Shown here: positions 5,878 to 11,034 of the stretch, in pieces
Layout: every line of letters starts with the position of its first letter
Numbering within the stretch: position 1 is the first letter of the stretch
Origin: Bacteroidota bacterium
GTDB lineage: Bacteria; Bacteroidota; Bacteroidia; Bacteroidales; Rikenellaceae
DNA: 11,034 nt
Assembly (NCBI GenBank): GCA_023443765.1
Contig: JAEZTA010000176.1
Coordinates: forward strand, 1 to 11,034
Direction: 5' to 3'
Translations under genes and position numbers: made by a program
Notes under the pieces: generated by a model
Told to the model about the DNA's origin: nothing
Database searches by the model: none
The model's input: the letters and a program-made list of their open reading frames with translations, nothing else

Positions 5878-7758
5878 ATGGCGTCGGAAGAATACAAACT
5901 GCTCGATACGATTTCGTCTCCGCGGGAGTTGAAAAAACTCTCAGCGGAGGAACTGTCTGCCTACTGCGACGAGCTGAGGCGTTACATCATCGACGAATGT
6001 TCGGTCAATCCGGGCCATCTGGCTTCGAGCCTCGGGGCTGTGGAGCTGGCCGCAGCCCTGCACTACGTCTTTGATACTCCCGACGACCGGATCGTCTGGG
6101 ATGTGGGTCACCAGACCTATGCCCACAAGATCATCACGGGCCGCCGCGAAGCATTCAAAACCAAACGCCGGCTGAACGGCATCAGCGGTTTCCCGCGCAT
6201 GTCGGAGAGCGAGTACGACTCATTCGGGGGCGGTCACGCCTCGGTGTCGATCTCCGCTGCGTTCGGCATGGCCAAAGCCGCCGAATTGCGGGGCGAGAAA
6301 CGGCAGGTCGTGGCCGTGATCGGCGACGGTTCGATGACCGGCGGCCTTGCGTTCGAGGGGCTGAACAACGCCGGAGCCTCGAAGCGCACCAACCTGCTGG
6401 TGATTCTTAACGACAACAACATGGCCATCGACCAGGCCACGGGCGCGCTGAAAAACTACCTGCTGAAAATCTCGACTTCGGTGCATTACAACCGCTTCAA
6501 ACAGCGGCTGTGGGGCCTGATGTCGCATACGCCGCGGCTGCTGAGGCTCTGCCAGAAGGCGGGCAATGCCGTGAAGCAGGGGGTGCTGAACAAAAGCAAC
6601 CTGTTCGAAAGCCTCAATTTCCGTTACTTCGGACCGGTGGACGGCCACAATATCAAGGAGTTGGTGCGAACGCTTCGTGCGCTGCGCGACATCGAAGGAC
6701 CTAAGTTGCTGCATGTGATGACGGTGAAGGGCAAAGGCTACCTTCCGGCCGAGCACGACCAGCCTGCCTGGCATGCTCCGGGGTGTTTCAACCCCGATAC
6801 GGGCGAGCGGATTTCGGCCCGGGGCGGCGCGGCGCGTTACCAGGACGTGTTCGGCGAAACGCTGCTCGAACTGGCCCGCCGCGATGAGCGCGTCGTGGGC
6901 GTTACGCCCGCTATGCCGTCGGGTTGTTCGATGAATATTTTGCTGCGCGAGATGCCCGGCCGTTGTTTCGACGTGGGTATTGCCGAAGGGCATGCTGTGA
7001 CCTTCTCGGCCGGACTGGCCGCAGCGGGCATGGTTCCGTTTTGCAATATTTACTCGACCTTTATGCAGCGGGCCTACGATAATGTGATTCACGACGTTGC
7101 GATCCAGGACCTTCCGGTGGTGATGTGCCTCGACCGGGGCGGACTGGTGGGCGAGGACGGGGTGACGCACCACGGGGTTTTCGACATGGCCGCTTTCGGC
7201 GCCGTGCCGGGACTGACGATCGCCGCTCCGATGAACGAACCCGAATTGCGCAATATGATGTATACGGCCCTCGAATCGGGCCATCCCTTTATGATTCGTT
7301 ACCCGCGGGGCCACGGCGAGGGCCTGCCGTGGCGCGGCGAGCCGTTCGAGGCGCTGCCTGTCGGCCGGGGCCGCCGTCTGCGCGAAGGTGAAGACGTGGC
7401 GCTGGTGACCATCGGAACTGTCGGCAACGCTGCCGCACGGGCTGCCGCACGCGCTGCGGCAGCAGGCGTGAGCGTTGCACATTACGACCTGCGTTTTGCG
7501 AAACCGCTCGATGAAGCCTTGCTGGACGAGGTGGGGCGCAAATTCCGCCGTGTCGTCACGGTCGAGGACGGTTCGCTGCGCGGAGGCGTGGGCGAAGCGG
7601 TTGCGGCGTTCTTCAACGACTGCGGTTACGACGTGAAGGTGCAGCGGCTCGGCATAGGCGACGAGTGGGTCGAGCACGGCACGCCTGAACAGTTGTATGC
7701 CCTCTGCGGTTACGACGAGGAGGGAATTTTAGGTGCATTGTTGAATACCGGGAAGTAA
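5878..7758 (+). CDS. dxs: 1-deoxy-D-xylulose-5-phosphate synthase
   Basis: Thiamine-diphosphate enzyme joining pyruvate and glyceraldehyde-3-phosphate with loss of CO2; the entry step of the MEP isoprenoid pathway, and DXP also feeds thiamine and pyridoxal synthesis in many bacteria. At 626 residues the length is normal. Seen in order are PGHLASSLG (His47), DVGHQTYAHK (His78), the ThDP motif from GDGS (149-152) to NDNN (178-181), FGPVDGHN, the catalytic Glu370 in DVGIAEGHAV, Tyr392, Arg398, Arg420, Asp427 and His431 (THHGVFD). Several fall at the same numbers as the E. coli functional residues as I recall them. The start at 5878 is chosen over 5806/5809 because a consensus promoter lies within the longer frame and the extra residues match no family N-terminus. 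A lipocalin gene follows 63 bp later. Confidence 0.97.
   Translation: MASEEYKLLDTISSPRELKKLSAEELSAYCDELRRYIIDECSVNPGHLASSLGAVELAAALHYVFDTPDDRIVWDVGHQTYAHKIITGRREAFKTKRRLNGISGFPRMSESEYDSFGGGHASVSISAAFGMAKAAELRGEKRQVVAVIGDGSMTGGLAFEGLNNAGASKRTNLLVILNDNNMAIDQATGALKNYLLKISTSVHYNRFKQRLWGLMSHTPRLLRLCQKAGNAVKQGVLNKSNLFESLNFRYFGPVDGHNIKELVRTLRALRDIEGPKLLHVMTVKGKGYLPAEHDQPAWHAPGCFNPDTGERISARGGAARYQDVFGETLLELARRDERVVGVTPAMPSGCSMNILLREMPGRCFDVGIAEGHAVTFSAGLAAAGMVPFCNIYSTFMQRAYDNVIHDVAIQDLPVVMCLDRGGLVGEDGVTHHGVFDMAAFGAVPGLTIAAPMNEPELRNMMYTALESGHPFMIRYPRGHGEGLPWRGEPFEALPVGRGRRLREGEDVALVTIGTVGNAAARAAARAAAAGVSVAHYDLRFAKPLDEALLDEVGRKFRRVVTVEDGSLRGGVGEAVAAFFNDCGYDVKVQRLGIGDEWVEHGTPEQLYALCGYDEEGILGALLNTGK
7429..7463 (+). 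repeat. Direct and inverted repeat inside dxs
   Basis: An 11-bp unit, GCTGCCGCACG, occurs at 7429-7439 and 7441-7451. The second copy forms a perfect 9-bp inverted repeat with TGCGGCAGC (7455-7463), loop CGCGC. It encodes the Ala/Arg-rich run NAAARAAARAAAAG early in the C-terminal transketolase domain, an alpha-helical region. It may be simple slippage expansion of GC-rich alanine codons. Confidence 0.6.
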
Positions 7759-7775
7759 TTTTTCCGCAACCTCTC

Positions 7776-7821
7776 TTTCCGGCACAAATTCTGTGTGAAA
7801 TCGGTCTAAAACAGCCGGAAA
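7776..7821 (+). promoter_or_regulatory. Inverted repeat abutting the lipocalin start codon
   Basis: TTTCCGGC (7776-7783) and GCCGGAAA (7814-7821) are perfect 8-bp arms with a 30-nt loop. The right arm ends one base before the ATG at 7822 and contains the only purine-rich (GGAAA) segment able to act as a ribosome site. No TAnnTTTG box is visible in the gap after dxs, so the lipocalin is probably read from the dxs transcript, and this fold could tune its translation. Confidence 0.4.
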
Positions 7822-8343
7822 ATGAAAATCGTCATCGTCTTGCTTATCGCCGCCCTGCTGATTGTGGCTGTGGTGGCTGTGTCGGCTTCGGATCGTATCG
7901 ACCGTAAGCCTGTCGCTCTGTTCGATCTGAAGCGTTACATGGGGACGTGGTATGAAATCGCCCGTTATGACCATTCGTTCGAACGGGGGCTGGAGCGCGT
8001 GGAAGCGCACTATGAATTGCAGCCGGACGGTCGGGTTTCAGTCCTGAACAGTGGTTTCGATTACAGTTCGGACCGTCGTAAGGAGGCGCACGGCAAAGCC
8101 CATGCTACGGAGGTCCCGGGACGTCTCAGGGTCTCTTTCTTCTGGATTTTCTATTCGGATTACAACGTGCTGGAACTCGGCCCCGATTACGATTGGGTGC
8201 TGGTGGGCAGCCGCTCTTCGAAATACCTCTGGATTCTTTCGCGCACGCCGACGCTGCCGTCCGACACGCTCAACCACATCCTGCGGTTGGCCGGGGCCCG
8301 GGGGTACAACACCGGGAAGCTGCTGTTTGTCGATCAGGGGTAG
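7822..8343 (+). CDS. Blc-like bacterial lipocalin
   Basis: A 173-residue envelope protein. Residues 4-22 are a hydrophobic signal or anchor segment. Unlike E. coli Blc there is no lipobox cysteine, so it is either secreted into the periplasm or held by the uncleaved segment. The eight-strand barrel is marked by GTWYEIARYD (41-50; the first lipocalin signature, GxW), YDWVLVG (123-129; second signature) and LWILSRTP (136-143; third signature with its Arg). Bacterial lipocalins bind fatty acids or lysophospholipids and are linked to envelope maintenance. It lies downstream of dxs without a visible promoter of its own and is followed by a terminator at 8377. Family assignment is firm; the ligand is unknown. 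Confidence 0.93.
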   Translation: MKIVIVLLIAALLIVAVVAVSASDRIDRKPVALFDLKRYMGTWYEIARYDHSFERGLERVEAHYELQPDGRVSVLNSGFDYSSDRRKEAHGKAHATEVPGRLRVSFFWIFYSDYNVLELGPDYDWVLVGSRSSKYLWILSRTPTLPSDTLNHILRLAGARGYNTGKLLFVDQG

Positions 8344-8376
8344 CGGGCTTATCTTTTGGCGGTAAAAGCCAGTTGA

Positions 8377-8413
8377 CTGCGGCCTTTGCCGCAGGGATTT
8401 CTTTCTATTTTTG
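8377..8413 (+). terminator. Terminator after dxs-lipocalin
   Basis: CTGCGGC (8377-8383), loop CTTT, GCCGCAG (8388-8394): a perfect 7-bp GC-rich stem. The T-rich tract 8398-8412 follows, though it starts after GGA. It lies 33 bp after the lipocalin stop, in the gap between convergent genes. On the minus strand the flank is only weakly T-rich, so its use for yaaA is doubtful. Confidence 0.72.
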
Positions 8414-8448
8414 ATGGCAAAAGGACCACGACGGGGTAAAGGCGCTTG

Positions 8449-9210
8449 TCAGAGCGTAAATACCCAGTCGTCCCCTTTGCTGAGGGCCGGATTCAGGCTG
8501 AACCCCTCCCATTCGAATGCCTGGAGCGCGGCGGGGTCGGTGATGCGGTTGCGGAGGATGTAGCGCGTCATTTCGCCGCGGCACATCTTCGTATAGACCA
8601 CGATGGTTTTGAGCCGGTCGCCTTCGCGGACGCGGAATTCGGGCGTGATGATGCGCGCCTCGCGGCTGATGCGTTTCCAGTCGAAGAGCCGCTTCATTTC
8701 GCTGCTCGCGAGGTTGACGAGGACGCCGTCGTCGGCATGGATACGGCCGAGCAGGTCGTCGGTGAGCCGGGCCTGCCAATAGGAGAACATCGTTTCGTCG
8801 CCGTGGCCGGGCAGTACGGCGTCGCCTTCGAGCCGGTAGGTGCGGATGGCGTCCAGCGGGCGGAGCAGCCCGTAGAGGAACGAGGTGATGTTGAGGTGCT
8901 GCTGGGCGTATTCGAAATCGGCGTCGGTGAAACTCGCCGGGTCGATGCGTTTGAAGACGATCCCCGTGTAGGCCAGCAAGGCTGGAACAGCCGCTTCGTC
9001 GTCGCCGTGGAAGCGGCCGTAACGCAGGCGGTTTTCGGCGGCGATGCGGCGGTTGACGCGCAGGAGCCGGGCCAGTTCGTCGGCAGGGAGCGTCGCCAGC
9101 TCGGCGGCCAGTTGCGCGGCCTCGTCGCGGTAGGCCGGACAGGTCGCACGAGGCGTCCGGACGGAGGTATGTTCCGCCATGGTCTTGGCGCAGGAGAGAA
9201 GTAGCTGCAT
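8449..9210 (-). CDS. yaaA: YaaA family peroxide-stress protein (UPF0246)
   Basis: A 253-residue protein; E. coli YaaA is about 258. In E. coli it belongs to the OxyR response and limits damage by lowering free intracellular iron during H2O2 stress; its fold is reported to bind DNA. Visible family signatures are the N-terminus MQLLLSCAKTM (1-11), AYTGIVFKRID, NITSFLYGLLRPLDAIRTYRLEG, LVNLASSEMKRLF and VVYTKMCRGEMTRYI. The start at 9210 is chosen because MQLLLSCAKTM is the usual family start. The open frame continues upstream only as an overlap with the radical SAM gene. That gene's stop is 11 bp upstream, so the two are probably one transcript. Molecular function here is inferred from the family. 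Confidence 0.93.
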   Translation of the reverse strand: MQLLLSCAKTMAEHTSVRTPRATCPAYRDEAAQLAAELATLPADELARLLRVNRRIAAENRLRYGRFHGDDEAAVPALLAYTGIVFKRIDPASFTDADFEYAQQHLNITSFLYGLLRPLDAIRTYRLEGDAVLPGHGDETMFSYWQARLTDDLLGRIHADDGVLVNLASSEMKRLFDWKRISREARIITPEFRVREGDRLKTIVVYTKMCRGEMTRYILRNRITDPAALQAFEWEGFSLNPALSKGDDWVFTL

Positions 9211-9221
9211 GGCGGTTCGTT

Positions 9222-9995
9222 TTAGGCTACGGAGCAGGGGATGCCGAGCGCTTCGACGCGGGCGGCGATCTGCTGCAATTCGTCTTTGGAGACCTTTTCG
9301 AGGGTCTGGCAGGGGGTGTCGCGGTCGAGCGAGTAGACCATCACCTGCCGGGGACGGATTTCGGCGACGAGTTTCAGCCAGGCCGAAACCTCCTCTTCGG
9401 TGGTGTTGTCGATGGGCTGTCTGTCGCACGAGCCGCGCAGGAACATGGTTTGCAGGATCATGTGGCCGTCGAAGCGTTTCATCTCCCCGACGGTGTTGCG
9501 GACCGAGTAGGCTGCGCTCTGCGGGTTGTTCATCCGTCGCACGGTCTCGTCGAAGGCCGAGTCGAGCTTGAGGATATTGTTGTCCACGCGCATCAGGGCC
9601 CGGCGGACGCTGTCGCGGTGGATTTGCGTGGCGTTGGAGAGCACGCAAACTTTCGCCGCGGGGCACAGTTCGTCGCGCAGGGCGATCGTATCGCCGATGA
9701 CGGCCTCGAATTCGGGGTGCATGGTCGGCTCGCCGTTGCCGGCGAAGGTGATCACGTCGGGCGGGGTTCCGTCGGCCACCATGCGCCGCAGGGTGGCTTC
9801 GAGTTGGGTGCGTACGTCCTCACGGGCATTGAAGCGTCGTCCGCCCGGGTGCTCGGCATTCCAGCCGCACTCGCAGTAGATGCAGTCGAACGAGCAGAGT
9901 TTCGAGGAGACCGGCAGCAGGTTGACCCCCAGCGAAAGGCCCAGTCGCCGCGAATGCACCGGGCCGAAGATGATGTCGTGGAATAGTGATGTCAT
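9222..9995 (-). CDS. Radical SAM protein, COG0731/TYW1-like
   Basis: A 257-residue cytosolic radical SAM enzyme. FGPVHSRRLGLSLGVNLLP (10-28) precedes the [4Fe-4S] motif CSFDCIYC (Cys34, Cys38, Cys41), with an extra Cys43. FAGNGEPTMHPEF (84-96) is the SAM-binding GGE-type motif and VLSNATQ the next strand. The GPVxSRRLGxSLGxNLLP opening is the hallmark of the COG0731 group, related to the archaeal/eukaryotic wybutosine enzyme TYW1. Bacteria do not normally make wybutosine, so the substrate is unknown. The longer frame from 10892 is an artefact, since its first 300 codons run antisense to the symporter. The start at 9995 follows a -7 box by 4 bp, implying a nearly leaderless mRNA. It is upstream of and probably co-transcribed with yaaA. 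Confidence 0.88.
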   Translation of the reverse strand: MTSLFHDIIFGPVHSRRLGLSLGVNLLPVSSKLCSFDCIYCECGWNAEHPGGRRFNAREDVRTQLEATLRRMVADGTPPDVITFAGNGEPTMHPEFEAVIGDTIALRDELCPAAKVCVLSNATQIHRDSVRRALMRVDNNILKLDSAFDETVRRMNNPQSAAYSVRNTVGEMKRFDGHMILQTMFLRGSCDRQPIDNTTEEEVSAWLKLVAEIRPRQVMVYSLDRDTPCQTLEKVSKDELQQIAARVEALGIPCSVA

Positions 9996-9999
9996 GGAG

Positions 10000-10007
10000 C
10001 AAAGATA
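10000..10007 (-). promoter_or_regulatory. -7 box of the radical SAM-yaaA operon
   Basis: Minus-strand TATCTTTG matches the consensus perfectly and ends 4 bp before the ATG at 9995. The start site is therefore predicted at or next to the start codon. No good TTTG is visible 19-21 bp upstream on the minus strand. Confidence 0.55.
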
Positions 10008-10010
10008 AGT

Positions 10011-10036
10011 AAAACAGAAATGTTTTGCTATATTTA
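10011..10036 (+). promoter_or_regulatory. Inverted repeat and weak -7 box before the symporter gene
   Basis: AAAACA (10011-10016) and TGTTTT (10021-10026) are perfect 6-bp arms around GAAA. TATATTTA (10029-10036) matches TAnnTTTG except for the last base and ends 16 bp before the ATG at 10053. The repeat also lies just upstream of the radical SAM -7 box on the other strand, so a bound protein could affect both divergent genes. AT-rich promoter DNA gives such matches easily. Confidence 0.35.
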
Positions 10037-10052
10037 CAAAAATCATTCTCGT

Positions 10053-11034
10053 ATGAAATTCAAATTCGGATTGTTGCCGCGTGTCGTGCTGGCCATTGCG
10101 CTGGGCATCGCCTGCGGATTCGTCCTGCCCGGTTGGGCGACGCGCATTGCGCTGACTTTCAACGCGATTTTCGGGCAGTTCCTGGGGTTTGTCATTCCGC
10201 TGCTGATCCTGGGGCTGGTGGCTCCGGGTATTGCCGATCTGGGCAAGAGCGCCGGGCGCCTGCTGGCCCTGACGGCTGCGCTGGCCTATGCCTTCACGCT
10301 CTTTTCGGGTTTCGGGACCTATTTCACGGGCCGGGCCGTGTTCCCGTCGTTGTTGGAAGGCTCGGCGGTTGTGCTGCCCGAGGGAGGGACGGCCCTGATG
10401 CCCTATTTCACGGTCGAAATGCCGCCCGTGATGGGCGTGATGTCGGCGTTGGTCCTCGCCTTCGTGCTGGGGCTGGGCATGGCATCTATTCATTCGGTGA
10501 CGCTGAAGGGGGCGATGGACGATTTCAAGCGGATCATCGAACTGGTGATTCTGCGGGTCATCATTCCGTTGCTGCCGTTCTATATCTTCGGGATTTTCCT
10601 CTCGATGACCCAGTCGGGGCAGGTGGCCGGGGTGCTCGGGATTTTCGTGAAGCTGATCGTGGTGATCTTCTGCATGACGGTTGTGCTGCTCCTCGCGCAG
10701 TTCTCCATCGCGGGCCTCGTGGCGCGCAAAAATCCGCTGAAGATGCTCCGCACGATGCTGACGGCCTACGTTACGGCCCTCGGGACACAGTCGTCGGCAG
10801 CGACGATTCCGGTGACGCTGGCCCAGACCGTAAAACTTGGCGTGCGGCCCGAACTGGCGTCGTTTGTCGTGCCGCTGTGCGCTACGATCCACCTCTCGGG
10901 GTCGATGATGAAGATCACGGCCTGTGCGCTGGCGGTGTCGATGATCGCCGGGCTGGACGTCTCGCTGGGGACGTTCGCCGGGTTTATCCTGCTGTTGGCG
11001 GTGACGATGGTTGCGGCGCCGGGAGTGCCGGGCG
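10053..11034 (+). CDS. Dicarboxylate/amino acid:cation symporter family (GltP/DctA-like), 3' end outside window
   Basis: Inner-membrane secondary transporter; 327 codons are present and the C-terminus lies beyond the window. Hydrophobic segments at about 7-26, 37-60, 70-92, 123-147, 164-184 and 193-223 correspond to the first six helices of the family. The serine-rich hairpin GTQSSAATIPVTL (244-256) is the re-entrant loop HP1 signature. The following helix reads CATIHLSGSMMK (276-287) where glutamate/dicarboxylate members have GATINMDGT, so the usual ion/substrate motif is altered. The substrate therefore cannot be assumed to be glutamate or a C4-dicarboxylate. The start at 10053 begins MKFKFGLLPRVVL, a typical short cytoplasmic lead into helix 1. 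Divergent from the radical SAM gene with only 57 bp between start codons. Confidence 0.88.
   Translation, partial: MKFKFGLLPRVVLAIALGIACGFVLPGWATRIALTFNAIFGQFLGFVIPLLILGLVAPGIADLGKSAGRLLALTAALAYAFTLFSGFGTYFTGRAVFPSLLEGSAVVLPEGGTALMPYFTVEMPPVMGVMSALVLAFVLGLGMASIHSVTLKGAMDDFKRIIELVILRVIIPLLPFYIFGIFLSMTQSGQVAGVLGIFVKLIVVIFCMTVVLLLAQFSIAGLVARKNPLKMLRTMLTAYVTALGTQSSAATIPVTLAQTVKLGVRPELASFVVPLCATIHLSGSMMKITACALAVSMIAGLDVSLGTFAGFILLLAVTMVAAPGVPG

Noticed and set aside
6220..7677. 485-residue minus-strand open frame opposite dxs
   Set aside because: Antisense to the certain dxs gene; His/Arg-rich composition typical of a shadow frame.
8414..8563. Short plus-strand frame starting MAKGPRRGKG directly after a TATTTTTG sequence
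   Set aside because: The -7-like box is the T-tract of the dxs-lipocalin terminator, and the frame runs antisense into the 3' end of yaaA. Chance is more likely.
9996..10892. N-terminal extension of the radical SAM frame
   Set aside because: The extra residues are antisense to the symporter and very rich in Gln, Arg and His. The family N-terminus and a -7 box place the start at 9995.
1..11034. Search for mobile elements, CRISPR repeats, tRNA/rRNA genes and toxin-antitoxin pairs
   Set aside because: No regularly spaced repeats, transposase or integrase motifs, or RNA gene signatures were seen by eye on either strand.

Overview
The window looks like ordinary core chromosome from a high-GC member of the Bacteroidota, most likely Alistipes or another Rikenellaceae. 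This assignment is inference. It rests on GC-rich codon use, an ATP-type PEP carboxykinase, a DUF3575-like outer-membrane protein, a Bacteroidetes-style GH32 enzyme with an extra N-terminal domain, and the recurrent -7 box TAnnTTTG upstream of genes instead of E. coli-type -35/-10 boxes. I see no transposase, integrase, CRISPR array, phage gene, toxin pair or tRNA/rRNA gene.

Layout from left to right. A GH32 fructan-active hydrolase gene runs leftwards out of the window (1-857, minus). A 401-bp divergent intergenic region (858-1258) separates it from pckA (1259-2866, plus) and carries promoters for both, a 17-bp inverted repeat and a CRP-like site. Four minus-strand genes follow: pyrH, a membrane-anchored TlpA-type thioredoxin and frr form a tight operon ending at a strong terminator, then an outer-membrane protein gene with its own -7 box. 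Next come dxs and a Blc-like lipocalin on plus, ending at a hairpin terminator; then yaaA and a TYW1-like radical SAM gene on minus, 11 bp apart; and finally a divergent glutamate/dicarboxylate-symporter-like gene on plus that runs off the right edge (10053-11034).

The gene functions are largely independent: fructan use (GH32), PEP/oxaloacetate exchange (pckA, in gut Bacteroidota usually the CO2-fixing step towards succinate), UMP phosphorylation (pyrH), ribosome recycling (frr), envelope thiol redox chemistry (tlpA), isoprenoid precursors (dxs), and envelope or stress functions (lipocalin, yaaA). The points most worth a second look are regulatory: palindromes at the pyrH/dxs and GH32/pckA divergent promoters, start codons lying almost directly on the -7 box (dxs and the radical SAM gene), a redox gene wedged between pyrH and frr, and a symporter lacking the usual NMDGT ion-site motif. 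I found no convincing new multi-gene system.
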